The position numbers and the translations under genes are program-made. Positions 48,660 through 58,030 of a stretch of 64,000 nucleotides of DNA are shown here, piece after piece. Each line of letters opens with the position of its first letter. Within the stretch, counting starts at the first letter, position 1. The stretch spans positions 682,001 through 746,000 of the forward strand of contig NZ_WNXZ01000001.1 in the NCBI RefSeq assembly GCF_009733845.1, written 5' to 3'. The notes beneath the pieces were generated by a model, which did not search any database, had not been told where the DNA came from, and saw only the letters and a program-made list of their open reading frames with translations. This stretch comes from Pseudactinotalea terrae (GTDB taxonomy: Bacteria; Actinomycetota; Actinomycetes; Actinomycetales; Beutenbergiaceae).

Positions 48660-51425
48660 TCAGACCGAGCCCAGGGCGACGATCCCGCGCCGGACCGCCC
48701 GCACCGCTCGATGCGCGGTCTCGCGGAGGTCCTCCGACGGGGCCGCGTCCGTGAGCTGATCGAGCAGATCGATGACCTGCTTGGCCCAGCGCACGAAGTC
48801 ACCCGCCGCGAGGTCGGCATCGATCACCTCGTCGAGATGACCACCGCGGGCCCACTTCTCGATCGCTGCGACGAGGCCTAGATCGAGCGACTGGCGCGGC
48901 TTGAGACCCGCTTCCGCCTCGACGACGGCGAGGTCACGAGCGAGCGACTCGGTCGCGTCGACCGCCTCGGCGAGCACCCGACTCTTGAGGCGCGGCCGCG
49001 GCGTGAGCTCGTCGGACCGGGACTCGTAGAGCACGGCTGCCACGACGGCGGCCAGCCCGGCCGGGTCCAGGTCGTCCCACAGGCCTTGCTGGAGCGCCTC
49101 CACCACCAGCAGGTCCTGCTCGGAGTACACCCGTCGCAGCCACTCGCCGTGCTCGGTCACCCGGGCGTCGGCGTCCGCACCGCTGAGGTAGCCCAGCTCG
49201 GCCAGGACCCCGCAGACCTTGTCGAACTCCCGCGCGATCGAGGACGTGCGGCCCTCGATCCGCTTCAGGAGCGCCTCGTGCTCGTCACGCAGCTTGAAGT
49301 AGCGGTGCGCCCATCGGGCGTGCTCCTCGCGATCGGCGCAGCCGTGGCACGGGTGGGAGCGCAGCGCGGCCTTGAGCTCGGTCAGGCGGTCCTCCCCCGC
49401 TGCCGGTGCCCTGCGCTCGCGCGCCGGCTTGCCGTCGGCGAGAGCACCGAGCGCGTTCCTCATGCGTGACACGAGGTCACGCCGGTCCTTCGGGTGCCGG
49501 CCGCTGAACTGCTTGGGGATCTTCACGCGCGTGACCGAGCGGGTCCCGTACGGGATCTCGGAGCCGACCAGGCGACGCACCTGTCCCTCCCCCGTGAGCA
49601 CGGTGACGGAGCCGCCGTCCAGACCCTCCGCCGTCGGGGGCTCGAGGACGACGGCGAAGCCGGACCTGCGCCCGCTCGGGAGCTGGACGACGTCCCCGCG
49701 ACGCAACGAGGCGAGCGTCTGGGCCACCGAGTCGCGCTGGGCGCGTGAGCGCACGCGTGAGAGCTCGGACTCGACCTCGGAGATCGAGCGACGCAGCTCC
49801 ATGTACTCGCCGAAGTCGCCGAGGTGGCACTGCATCGCCTCGGCGTACCCGGTCAGCGCCTCGCTGTGGTTGCGCGCCTGTCGCGCCAGCCCGACGACGG
49901 CTCGGTCGGCCTGGAACTGTGCGAACGAGGTCTCGAGCACCTCGCGGGCTCGCTCCCAGCCGGCGGTGGCGATGAGGTTGACCGACATGTTGTACGTCGG
50001 CCGGAACGAGGAACGCAGCGGGTAGGTGCGTCGGGACGCGAGCCCGGCCAGGGCGACCGGATCCAGGCCAGAGGCGTAGAGCACGACGGCGTGGCCCTCG
50101 ATGTCGATGCCGCGTCGCCCGGCGCGCCCGGTGAGCTGGGTGTACTCACCGGCAGTGATCGCCGCGTGGGTGCTGCCGTCCCACTTGACGAGCTTCTCCA
50201 GGACGACCGAGCGCGCGGGCATGTTGATGCCCAGCGCCAGCGTCTCGGTCGCGAACACGACCTTGACCAGGCCCTGGGTGAACAGCGCCTCGACGGTCTC
50301 TTTGAAGACCGGGAGCAAGCCCGCGTGGTGCGCGGCGACACCGGAGAGCAGGGCGTGCTCCCAGGAGTCGAACCCGAGCACGTCGAGGTCCTCGGGCGGC
50401 AGTGCGGCGGTGCGGTCGGCGATGATGTCGGCGATCGCCCGGCGTTCCTCGGGCGTGGTCAGTCGGACACCGGAGTGCACCACCTGGGCGACCGCGGCAT
50501 CGCAGCCTGCCCGGGAGAAGATGAACACGATCGCGGGGAGCAGCCCTGCGCGGTCGAGCCGGTCCACGACGACGCCGCGCGGCGGTGGCCGGAAGAGCGG
50601 ACCGCGCTGCTGGTAGCGGCCCCTGCTCCGGCTCCGGTTCTCCCGCGCCCCACGGCGCCGGTCGCCCGACCGCTCGACCGAGCGGATCGCCTCCACGAGG
50701 TGGTGCGAGATCGGCGGCGACACCCCCGGCCGGGTGGGATCGACGTCGGCGGAGTAGAGGTCGTGCAGGTCGGAACCGACCATGACGTGCTGCCACAGCG
50801 GGACCGGGCGGTGCTCCGAGACCACCACCTCGCACTCGCCACGGACCTCGGAGAGCCAGTCGCCGAACTCCTCGGCGTTCGAGACCGTCGCGGACAGCGA
50901 GATCACCTGGACGTCGAGCTGCAGGTGCAGGATCACCTCTTCCCAGACAGGGCCGCGGAACCGGTCGGCGAGGTAGTGCACCTCGTCCATGACCACGAAG
51001 CCGAGGCCCTCGAGCGCCGGGGAGCCGGCGTACAGCATGTTGCGGAGCACCTCGGTGGTCATCACGACCACCGGGGCGTCACCGTTGATCGACGTGTCGC
51101 CCGTGAGCAGTCCCACCGACGCCTGTCCATGGCGGCGGACGAGGTCCTGGTACTTCTGGTTGCTCAGCGCCTTGATCGGGGTGGTGTAGAACGCCTTGCG
51201 GCCCTGGGCGAGCGCGAGATGGACGGCGAACTCCCCCACCACGGTCTTGCCTGCCCCGGTGGGAGCGGCGACGAGCACGCCGCGACCGGCTTCCACGGCA
51301 CGGCACGCCTCGATCTGGAACTCGTCCAGCTCGAAGTCAAAGGTGCTGGCGAAGACTGCGAGCTCGGTGCGTTCCTGCTGCTGCCGACGCATCGCCGCCG
51401 CGTACCGCTCGGCAGGTGACGACAT
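48660..51425 (-). CDS. helY: DEAD/DEAH-box RNA helicase HelY (Mtr4/Ski2-like)
   Basis: A 921-residue Ski2-like helicase: Walker A AAPTGAGKTVVGEFA, motif Ia TTPIKALSNQKY, motif II MDEVHYLADRFRG, motif III SLSATVSNAEEFGDW, motif VI QLTGRAGRRGIDIEG, then a C-terminal DSHCT domain containing a Cys pair (HPCHGCADREEH). Length and neighbours match M. tuberculosis HelY (Rv2092c). It unwinds structured RNA or participates in RNA decay or recombination; the exact role is unsettled. ATG 51425 lies 5 bases after the lipid kinase stop. Confidence 0.93.
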   Translation of the reverse strand: MSSPAERYAAAMRRQQQERTELAVFASTFDFELDEFQIEACRAVEAGRGVLVAAPTGAGKTVVGEFAVHLALAQGRKAFYTTPIKALSNQKYQDLVRRHGQASVGLLTGDTSINGDAPVVVMTTEVLRNMLYAGSPALEGLGFVVMDEVHYLADRFRGPVWEEVILHLQLDVQVISLSATVSNAEEFGDWLSEVRGECEVVVSEHRPVPLWQHVMVGSDLHDLYSADVDPTRPGVSPPISHHLVEAIRSVERSGDRRRGARENRSRSRGRYQQRGPLFRPPPRGVVVDRLDRAGLLPAIVFIFSRAGCDAAVAQVVHSGVRLTTPEERRAIADIIADRTAALPPEDLDVLGFDSWEHALLSGVAAHHAGLLPVFKETVEALFTQGLVKVVFATETLALGINMPARSVVLEKLVKWDGSTHAAITAGEYTQLTGRAGRRGIDIEGHAVVLYASGLDPVALAGLASRRTYPLRSSFRPTYNMSVNLIATAGWERAREVLETSFAQFQADRAVVGLARQARNHSEALTGYAEAMQCHLGDFGEYMELRRSISEVESELSRVRSRAQRDSVAQTLASLRRGDVVQLPSGRRSGFAVVLEPPTAEGLDGGSVTVLTGEGQVRRLVGSEIPYGTRSVTRVKIPKQFSGRHPKDRRDLVSRMRNALGALADGKPARERRAPAAGEDRLTELKAALRSHPCHGCADREEHARWAHRYFKLRDEHEALLKRIEGRTSSIAREFDKVCGVLAELGYLSGADADARVTEHGEWLRRVYSEQDLLVVEALQQGLWDDLDPAGLAAVVAAVLYESRSDELTPRPRLKSRVLAEAVDATESLARDLAVVEAEAGLKPRQSLDLGLVAAIEKWARGGHLDEVIDADLAAGDFVRWAKQVIDLLDQLTDAAPSEDLRETAHRAVRAVRRGIVALGSV

Positions 51426-51430
51426 GCTCC

Positions 51431-52357
51431 TCAGCGTACGTGCGGAGCGAGCAGCTGAACTGCACCCGGCTCCACGGCGATCCGCATCGGTACCGGTCCG
51501 ATCCGTTCGCCGTCGCCATAGGCCTCCGGCGGGTCGGGGTGCGGTGCGAGCGGTTCGAGGACGACCTCCCGGGCGCGCACGATCTCCACGGCCTCGTGCC
51601 GCACGTGCGAGCCCTCGTACAGCCGCGGGAACAGCCGCATCGCCTCCCACGGGCTGAGCGCGCCGGCGAGCACCACGTCGGCCAGACCGTCGTCGATCTT
51701 GGCTCCAGGAGCGATCTTCATGCCGCCGCCGAAGTAGGTCCCGTTGGCGACGGCCACCAGCGTGCCGGGCATCTCCCGGCGCTCGCCGTCGATCGTGATC
51801 GTGTACCCGTACGGGCGGAACTTGCGCAGCTCGGTGAGGGCGGCGCGGATGTACTTGCCGCCGCCCGGTGGGAACCTCAGGGTGTTGGCCCGGGCGTTGA
51901 CCGCGGCGTCCAGGCCGACCGAGACCACGCAGGCGGTGTAGCGGGTGCCGAACGCACCGGTCGCGCGGAGCACGTCGATCGGCCGCGGCCCGGTCTCGAG
52001 CGCGCGCTCGAGCGCGTGCAGCGCGTCGAGACCGTTGTGCGCGGGCAGCCCGACGTTGCGGGCGAAGTCGTTGCCGCTGCCGATCGCCACCAACCCCAGC
52101 GGCACGCCGGTACCGGCGACAGCGTTGATGCCGAGGTGCACCATGCCGTCGCCGCCGACGACGACCAGGGCGTCCGGGCGCCCACCCTCGGCCGCGCACG
52201 CGGCATGGGCGAGTTGCTGAGCGACGGCGGCGGTGTCTCCCGAGAGGTCGACCACCTCGTGCCCGGCTGCGGTCAGCTCACGGATCACTCCCGCGCCGGG
52301 ACCACTGCCCCGGTTGCCGTTCGCGGCAGGGTTGACCACGACACCCAGCGTTGCCAT
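51431..52357 (-). CDS. Diacylglycerol/lipid kinase (DagK/YegS family)
   Basis: A 308-residue lipid kinase: LGVVVNPAANGNRGSG, nucleotide motif VVVGGDGMVHLGINAV (GGDG), LVAIGSGNDFARN and VANGTYFGGGMKIAPGAKID. It phosphorylates diacylglycerol or related lipids with ATP. Same operon as helY (5-base gap) and 7 bases downstream of tatC. Confidence 0.9.
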   Translation of the reverse strand: MATLGVVVNPAANGNRGSGPGAGVIRELTAAGHEVVDLSGDTAAVAQQLAHAACAAEGGRPDALVVVGGDGMVHLGINAVAGTGVPLGLVAIGSGNDFARNVGLPAHNGLDALHALERALETGPRPIDVLRATGAFGTRYTACVVSVGLDAAVNARANTLRFPPGGGKYIRAALTELRKFRPYGYTITIDGERREMPGTLVAVANGTYFGGGMKIAPGAKIDDGLADVVLAGALSPWEAMRLFPRLYEGSHVRHEAVEIVRAREVVLEPLAPHPDPPEAYGDGERIGPVPMRIAVEPGAVQLLAPHVR

Positions 52358-52364
52358 CGGCCCC

Positions 52365-53267
52365 TCAGGCCTTCGCCACGGACGTACCGCTGGATTCAGC
52401 CTCGCGGGCCGCAAGCTCAGCGTCCTCCTGTGCGCGCCGCTTGGCGACCCGCTTGTCGTGGATGTGGCAGATGAGAACAGCGATGAAGTACAGCCCGACC
52501 ATCGGCATCGCCATGAAGATCATCGCGCTGGGCTCCGGGTTGGGTGTGGCAAAGGCGCAGAACGTGAAGATGCCGACGATCGCCCACCGCCAGCCCTTGA
52601 GCCAGAGTCCGGCCTTGACCACGTTCATGAAGTTCAGCGCAACCATGACCAACGGCATCAGGAAGGCAAGGCCGAAGGCGATGACGAACTGCATGACGAA
52701 CTTGAGGTAGATGGACGCCGTCAGGATGTTCGTCGTGCCGGTTGGCGTGAAGCTACCGACAAGCACCTCGAGCGCTTTCGGCAAGACGCTCCATGCAAGC
52801 AACGCTCCCGCGAGGAACAGCGGTACGGCAGCCCCGAGGAACCCGAAGGTGTACTGCTTCTCCTTGCGCGTGAGCCCCGGTGTGATGAACGCGAACACCT
52901 GATAGATCCACCACGGCGAGCTGACCAGCAATCCGACGAACAACGCGATGCGCAGCTGCATGTCGAAAGCACCACCGATGCTGTCGAAGTTCAGCGTGAC
53001 GATCTCAGGGCGTGCTTCCTTGAGCACCGCTATCGGGCCCTGGAGCACGTCGAACACCCCGGGCACGTGGATCGGTCCCAGGATGCGCTCGGCGGGAAGC
53101 GCAACCGGCCCGATCGTGACCGGGTTGTAGATCAACCAGCCGAGGATCGCGCCGACCAGTATCCCTGCCGTCGCGGCGATGACCCTGCGTCGGAGCTCCC
53201 TGAGGTGCTCCGCCAGCGCCATTCGCGCTTCGGGGTTGTCCTTCCGCGACCCTGTCTCACGGGCCAC
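52365..53267 (-). CDS. tatC: Twin-arginine translocase subunit TatC
   Basis: A 300-residue TatC with six helices: ALAEHLRELRRRVIAATAGI, FDMQLRIALFVGLLVSSPWW, YQVFAFITPGLTRKEKQY (signature) and LNFMNVVKAGLWLKGWRWAI. It forms the receptor for twin-arginine signal peptides, such as that of PhoX here. GTG 53267 is six bases from the tatA stop; ATG 53222 is an alternative. Acidic C-terminal tail. Confidence 0.95.
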   Translation of the reverse strand: MARETGSRKDNPEARMALAEHLRELRRRVIAATAGILVGAILGWLIYNPVTIGPVALPAERILGPIHVPGVFDVLQGPIAVLKEARPEIVTLNFDSIGGAFDMQLRIALFVGLLVSSPWWIYQVFAFITPGLTRKEKQYTFGFLGAAVPLFLAGALLAWSVLPKALEVLVGSFTPTGTTNILTASIYLKFVMQFVIAFGLAFLMPLVMVALNFMNVVKAGLWLKGWRWAIVGIFTFCAFATPNPEPSAMIFMAMPMVGLYFIAVLICHIHDKRVAKRRAQEDAELAAREAESSGTSVAKA

Positions 53268-53273
53268 GGGTAC

Positions 53274-53570
53274 TTACCGCCCGGGGGTCGGCGGAACGTC
53301 GTGCGGCGTGCTACCCCCAGGCCGGGTGACCCCGTGCTGGGCGTCCGTCGTGGTGGTGTTGACGGTGGTCTCGGTGCCGCTGCTGATCTCCGGGTTCGGG
53401 TTCACCGCATCCTTGACGGTGTCCGTGTCGTCACGGAGGTCCTTGACCTCCTCCTTGAAGATCTTCATCGATCGACCGACGTTACGGGTGATGTCGGGAA
53501 GCCGACTGGCGCCGAACACCAGCAGGATCACGACGAGAAGCACGATCGCGTGCCAGGCCTGCAGCTTCAT
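53274..53570 (-). CDS. tatA: Twin-arginine translocase subunit TatA
   Basis: A 98-residue TatA: short helix HAIVLLVVILLVFGASRLPD, amphipathic helix ITRNVGRSMKIFKEEVKDLR, then a Thr/Pro-rich tail. It forms the protein-conducting pore with TatC. CGGAGA precedes the ATG. No tatB-like gene is adjacent, as usual in these bacteria. Confidence 0.95.
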   Translation of the reverse strand: MKLQAWHAIVLLVVILLVFGASRLPDITRNVGRSMKIFKEEVKDLRDDTDTVKDAVNPNPEISSGTETTVNTTTTDAQHGVTRPGGSTPHDVPPTPGR

Positions 53571-53632
53571 GATGTCTCCGCTTCGAGTGATGCTTCCTCA
53601 CAGTCTAGGCGACTGAGAGCTGGACGTCGGTC

Positions 53633-53974
53633 TCAGGACCGCTCGGGCACCCGCAGAACGTTGTCCCAGCGCCGATAGGTCAGCCCGCGACGTACGGCGC
53701 GCCGGGCGGCCCTGGTGTCCCGGTTGGCCTGCCGTACCGCACGCCAGTGCGCACGCTGCTCCTCCGTGGCGAGCAGCGAGGGCGTCAAGGTGGGCTCCGG
53801 TCCGCGCGCCGCCTCGAGCTCCTCGATCCGGGCCTGCAGCTGGTCCATGACCTCGCCGGTCTGCGAGAGCTGCGCGAGCAGGGCCTTGCCCTGCCGCCAC
53901 AACCGCAGTCCGAGCAGCAGCGCGCCGGCGAGGGTGCCGAGCACCAGCACCGCCCACACCACGAACCAGATCAT
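53633..53974 (-). CDS. Single-pass membrane protein with coiled coil
   Basis: A 113-residue protein: one N-terminal helix (WFVVWAVLVLGTLAGALLLG), a coiled-coil segment (LLAQLSQTGEVMDQLQARIE) and an Arg-rich C-terminus (AARRAVRRGLTYRRWDNVLR). It lies between pafC and tatA, a place where actinobacteria often have an uncharacterised small protein. Function unknown. Confidence 0.75.
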   Translation of the reverse strand: MIWFVVWAVLVLGTLAGALLLGLRLWRQGKALLAQLSQTGEVMDQLQARIEELEAARGPEPTLTPSLLATEEQRAHWRAVRQANRDTRAARRAVRRGLTYRRWDNVLRVPERS

Positions 53975-54000
53975 CCGCTGAGCCTAGATCAGTCAACGGC

Positions 54001-54972
54001 CTAGGCCAGACCCATGACCGCGTAATCGTCCACGGCCGCGCGGGCGCGGGCCGCGAGCAGCTCCGCGACGTCGGGCGGCTCCACCGAGCGGACCTCGTCG
54101 CCCAGGGCCATCACGATGTTCGAGAGCCAGGCGATGTCCACGACGCCGACGGTGAGCTGCAGCCAGCCGTTCTCGAGCTCGCTGATCTGGGCGTCGGGCA
54201 GCTGTTCGGCGAACCAGCGGGCGCGGCTGGCGAGCTGGAGGCGGACCTGCTCGGCCCGCGCGGTGTCGGGCTCGGTGCGTCCGGTGAGCTCGACGTCGGG
54301 GTGGGCGTCGGCCGGCATGTCGAGCACCTGGACGTCGAGGATGCGGTCCACCCGGAAGTGCCGCACACCGCGCGCGCGGTGGCACCAGCCGACCAGGAAC
54401 CAGCGCTGCCCGTCGGTCAGCAGCTGCAACGGGTCGACGTCGCGCTCGGTGGTCTGGTCGGAGGCCGACACGTACCGCAGGCGGAGCCGCTGCCCGGCGG
54501 CGAGCGCCTCTTTGATCCGGGCAGGGCGATCATCGGACTCCCGGCGCCGACCCTCGACCTCGACGGCGTCGGCTGCAGCGGCGGCCTCCCCCGCAGCGGT
54601 GCGGAGCACGGCGATCGTCTCCTCGACCAGGCTGCGCTCGTCGTTCGCCTCGAGGGTGCCCAGCAGCGACTGCAGCGCGACGAGCAGGGCGACCGCCTCA
54701 CCGGGCGACAGCCGCAGCGGCCGGTCCATCTCGCGCGAGTCGAGGAGCGTGAGCATGCCGTGGTCCAGGTCGGCGCTGGAGAAGTCGATGAGGTCACCGT
54801 GCATGTAGCCGGGCGTGCCGGAGACCCAGAGGGTCTGGACGTCGGCGATGACCTGCTTCTCGGAGATCCTGAAGTGCTCGGACACCTCCTCCACCGGCAC
54901 GGCAGGGTTGTCGCGCAGGTACGCGACCATCGCGAGCATCCGGGTCAGGCGGTCGGGTGCGGGCTCGATCAC
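54001..54972 (-). CDS. pafC: WYL-domain transcriptional activator PafC
   Basis: A 323-residue WYL regulator: HTH (VPVEEVSEHFRISEKQVIAD), PGYMHGDLIDFS and WYL domain (LQLLTDGQRWFLVGWCHRAR, GVRHFRVDRILDVQVLDMPA). With PafB it forms the heterodimer that activates the RecA-independent mycobacterial DNA damage response. GTG 54972 overlaps the pafB stop (GTGA, 54969-54972). Proteasome genes are outside the window. Confidence 0.93.
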   Translation of the reverse strand: MIEPAPDRLTRMLAMVAYLRDNPAVPVEEVSEHFRISEKQVIADVQTLWVSGTPGYMHGDLIDFSSADLDHGMLTLLDSREMDRPLRLSPGEAVALLVALQSLLGTLEANDERSLVEETIAVLRTAAGEAAAAADAVEVEGRRRESDDRPARIKEALAAGQRLRLRYVSASDQTTERDVDPLQLLTDGQRWFLVGWCHRARGVRHFRVDRILDVQVLDMPADAHPDVELTGRTEPDTARAEQVRLQLASRARWFAEQLPDAQISELENGWLQLTVGVVDIAWLSNIVMALGDEVRSVEPPDVAELLAARARAAVDDYAVMGLA

Positions 54973-55931
54973 TGCGCACCCCCCAGTGCCGCCACGGCGC
55001 GCAAGCGCCGCAGCACGGCCTCGCGCAGCTCGGGCGGGTCCAGCACGACGACGGCGGCCCCGTAGCCGGCCACCTCGTCGGCGAGGTTCTCGACATCGCT
55101 CACGTCGAGGGTGACGACGTCCCGCACGCCCGAGGGCGTGTCCATCGACGAGTCCACCGAGCCGCGCGCCCGTAGCGCCGCGGCACTCTCCGGTCGGATC
55201 GCGAGCCTGACCGGTGTACGGAACACGCGTTCCGGCGTCGGCGGCCTGCTCTCCGGGATCGTGATCGAGCCCGGCTCACCGACCCGATGAACCTTGCCGA
55301 TGATGCGGGAGGTGCGGAACGATCGCTGCGCGTCGCGGTCCCGGTCGTGGCCCACGAGGTACCAGCCGCGGTCGCGCGCGTGCACCCGCCACGGCTCGAC
55401 CGTGCGCACGGTGGTCTCGCCGCTGTAGGCGGCACGGTAGGTGAACCGGACCGGGGCACGCTCGGTGATCGCCTGCAGCAGGTCGGTCATCGCCGGGTCG
55501 GGAGCCCGCATCCGCAGCGCCACCCCCGGCGCGGCGGTGCTGGTGCCGCCCGCGACCGCGCGGAGCTTCGTGAGACCACGCTGTGCCGAGGCGGCGAACG
55601 CTGAGTCCTGCCACACCTCCGCAGCGACGGACAGCACACCCATCTGGGCGGGCGTGAGGTCGATCGGGGGCAGCGTGTAGGCGGCGGTGTCGATCCGGTA
55701 GCCGATGTCGTCCTCGTGCACGGCGTCGGTGAGGGTGACGATCGGGATCCCCAGTTCGCGAAGGTGCTCCTTGTCGCGCTCGAACATCCGCTCGAACGCC
55801 TCGTGGGAGGCGCTGTCGCGGTACCCGTTCACCTTGGTGCGGATGTCGTCCTTCGTCATCCGGTGCCGCGTGTGCGACAGCGCGATCACGAGATCGAGCA
55901 TCCGCTCGGAGGCATCCACGCGCTCTCTCAT
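54969..55931 (-). CDS. pafB: WYL-domain transcriptional activator PafB
   Basis: A 320-residue WYL regulator: N-terminal HTH (ASERMLDLVIALSHTRHRMT, VNGYRDSASHEAFERMFERD), WYL domain (VEPWRVHARDRGWYLVGHDR, DRDAQRSFRTSRIIGKVHRV). Partner of PafC in sensing DNA damage. The chosen ATG at 55931 starts at the conserved MRERVDASERMLDLV; longer readings upstream are low complexity. Confidence 0.93.
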   Translation of the reverse strand: MRERVDASERMLDLVIALSHTRHRMTKDDIRTKVNGYRDSASHEAFERMFERDKEHLRELGIPIVTLTDAVHEDDIGYRIDTAAYTLPPIDLTPAQMGVLSVAAEVWQDSAFAASAQRGLTKLRAVAGGTSTAAPGVALRMRAPDPAMTDLLQAITERAPVRFTYRAAYSGETTVRTVEPWRVHARDRGWYLVGHDRDRDAQRSFRTSRIIGKVHRVGEPGSITIPESRPPTPERVFRTPVRLAIRPESAAALRARGSVDSSMDTPSGVRDVVTLDVSDVENLADEVAGYGAAVVVLDPPELREAVLRRLRAVAALGGAQ

Positions 55932-56165
55932 GCGAGCAACGCTAGCGCGGGCATCTCTCCTGCTCAGCCACCGCTCGGAGCGCGTCCCCGTCCCGCACGA
56001 CCGCGGGGCCGACCATTGGGCACCGTGCGCTCGTCCCTCGCCGAGTTCGTGCCGGATCGTCGAGCTCGTGCGGTGTGCCCACCGAACCCGCCGATCTGCA
56101 GCGAACTGGGCGGCGTGGGGCGGTCCGCGCGCGCAGCCGCGGGGCCCTGCCGGTAGGTTCGGCGG

Positions 56166-57233
56166 GTGATCATCTGGCGGGAGGGCGTCGTCGCAGGGCT
56201 CGGTACGGCGTGGCCGGGCGCCCAGGAGCTGACCGTCACGATCGAGGGCGATCAGGTCCGCGCGCTGGCGTACGTCGAGCTCGTGGGCGAGCCGCAGGTC
56301 GGCGACCGGGTGCTCGTCACCACCGCGGCCCTGCAACGCGGGCTCGGCACGGGCGGCTACGGGTTCGTCGCAGCCCTGCCCGACCGGCTGCCCGCCGATC
56401 CCCCCACCGCCCCCGGGCACCTCGTCAAGGCGCGTTACACCCCGCTGCAGACCCTGGTCCTTGGGGCCGACGAGCAGGAGTCGGAGCATCACGAGCTGCT
56501 GCGTGAGGCCGACGACCTCGCCGGGCTCCCCGTGGTCGTCGCCGACCTGCACTCCTCGCTCCCCGCGGTCGTCGCCGGCGTGCGGACCGTTCGCCCCGAT
56601 GCTCGGGTCGCGTACGTCATGACCGACGGCGGAGCGTTGCCGCTGTGGTTCTCCCGTACCGTTGCTGGGTTGCGCGACGCCGACTGGCTGGCCGCGTCCG
56701 TGACCGTCGGGCAGGCGTTCGGCGGCGATGTCGAGGCGGTCTCGCTCCATTCGGGTCTGCTGGCTGCGCGGCACGTGCTCGAGGCGGACGTGGTCGTGGT
56801 GGCCCAGGGCCCGGGGAACCTCGGGACCGGGACGAGGTGGGGCTTCTCCGGGGTGGCCGCAGGTGACGCGATCAACGCGGTCGCCACGCTCGGTGGCCGC
56901 CCGATCGCGAGCCTGCGGGTGTCGGCGGCCGATCCACGCGAGCGGCACCACGGCATCTCCCATCACAGCCTGACCGCGTACGGCCGGGTCGCGCTCGCCC
57001 CGGCAGACGTCGTCGTGCCCGAGCTGGGCGGCGAGATCGGCGCGCTGGTCGACCGGCAGGCCCGGGCCCTGGGCGAGCGGCACGCCTTGGTGCGGGTCGC
57101 CGTCCACGGGCTCCAGGCCGCGCTGCAGGATGTCCCCGTGACGCTCTCGACGATGGGACGCGGGCTCGCCGAGGACCCCACGCCGTTCCTGGCGGCGGCA
57201 GCCGCGGGCGTGCACGCCGCCTCCGTCGCGTAG
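56166..57233 (+). CDS. DUF3866 family protein
   Basis: A 355-residue protein of the actinobacterial DUF3866 family: IIWREGVVAGLGTAWPGAQE, KARYTPLQTLVLGADEQESE, VVVADLHSSLPAVVAGVRTV, VVAQGPGNLGTGTRWGFSGV and RHHGISHHSLTAYGRVAL. No catalytic activity has been assigned. GTG start. It is divergent from pafB and followed 10 bases later by the groES-like gene. Confidence 0.88.
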   Translation: MIIWREGVVAGLGTAWPGAQELTVTIEGDQVRALAYVELVGEPQVGDRVLVTTAALQRGLGTGGYGFVAALPDRLPADPPTAPGHLVKARYTPLQTLVLGADEQESEHHELLREADDLAGLPVVVADLHSSLPAVVAGVRTVRPDARVAYVMTDGGALPLWFSRTVAGLRDADWLAASVTVGQAFGGDVEAVSLHSGLLAARHVLEADVVVVAQGPGNLGTGTRWGFSGVAAGDAINAVATLGGRPIASLRVSAADPRERHHGISHHSLTAYGRVALAPADVVVPELGGEIGALVDRQARALGERHALVRVAVHGLQAALQDVPVTLSTMGRGLAEDPTPFLAAAAAGVHAASVA

Positions 57234-57243
57234 GTTGAGGACC

Positions 57244-57579
57244 GTGCCTGGACCGACCACCCCCGCCGGCAAGCTGCCGATCATGATGCTGCACGACCGC
57301 GTGCTCGTTCAGCTGTCCCCCGACGACGCCGAGCGCAAGTCCTCCGCCGGCCTCGTCATCCCCGCGACGGCGCAGATGGCGCACCGCCTGCACTGGGCGG
57401 CAGTGCTCGGCGTCGGGCCGCACGTGCGCACCGTCAAGGTCGGTGACCAGGTGCTGTTCGGCGAGGAGCAGCAGCAGGAGGTCGAGATCCAGGGCGAGAC
57501 CTACGTGATCGTCCGCGAGAAGGATCTGCACGCCGTCGCGGCCGCGCGCGTCGAGGTCTCGACCGGGCTGTACCTCTAG
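57244..57579 (+). CDS. GroES-family co-chaperone (paralogue)
   Basis: A 111-residue Cpn10-like protein: PIMMLHDRVLVQLSPDDAER, KSSAGLVIPATAQMAHRLHW, VLGVGPHVRTVKVGDQVLF, and YVIVREKDLHAV at the end. No groEL is adjacent and the mobile loop region (KSSAGLVIPATA) is kept. Actinobacteria often carry this second copy away from groEL. GTG 57244 (TTG 57235 possible). The TAG overlaps the convergent PH-domain gene (CTAG). Confidence 0.87.
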   Translation: MPGPTTPAGKLPIMMLHDRVLVQLSPDDAERKSSAGLVIPATAQMAHRLHWAAVLGVGPHVRTVKVGDQVLFGEEQQQEVEIQGETYVIVREKDLHAVAAARVEVSTGLYL

Positions 57580-58025
57580 GAGCTCGGCGAGGGTTCTTCG
57601 CCCTCGTGCTCCGCGACCCGGTTCCGGAGCCAGGCGGCGTCGCGCCGGGCGCGGCTGCCGTCGGACGCCTGGATCGCCAGCACGGCGTACGTGGTGCCGT
57701 CGTCGAGATCGAGCAGCACCCACGGGTCGCTCCGACCGAACCGGACCGCCACGATCTCCTCCCAGCTCAACTGGCGGCTGCGGATCGGGTTCCGCACCGC
57801 GAGGCCCGAGGCAGAGGCGACCGCACGGGGTCGGCCCACCAGGGAGGCGGTCACCGTGGCGATCAACGCGATCAGGATGATCGTGAACCGATCGGCGCTG
57901 TGGTCGCCCTCCAACCCGGCGAGAGTCACCAGCAGGATCACGGCGCCGGCCACGAAGGCCAGTGCGAGAAAGACGCACACGGCCACGGTGAAGCGAGGCC
58001 GGAAGACCCGCTCCGCCGTCGCCAT
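57576..58025 (-). CDS. PH-domain (bPH) membrane protein
   Basis: A 149-residue protein with two N-terminal helices (FTVAVCVFLALAFVAGAVIL and FTIILIALIATVTASLVGRP) and a cytoplasmic bacterial PH-like domain (VRNPIRSRQLSWEEIVAVRF, DDGTTYAVLAIQ). It neighbours hisG as in mycobacteria (Rv2120c position). Function unknown. Confidence 0.85.
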   Translation of the reverse strand: MATAERVFRPRFTVAVCVFLALAFVAGAVILLVTLAGLEGDHSADRFTIILIALIATVTASLVGRPRAVASASGLAVRNPIRSRQLSWEEIVAVRFGRSDPWVLLDLDDGTTYAVLAIQASDGSRARRDAAWLRNRVAEHEGEEPSPSS

Positions 58026-58030
58026 GGTCG

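Noticed and set aside
46975-48759. 594-codon rightward frame opposite lnt
   Set aside because: Antisense shadow; Lnt has intact catalytic residues and a coupled neighbour.
49824-51419. 531-codon rightward frame opposite helY
   Set aside because: Antisense shadow of a clear helicase; no domain in the translation.
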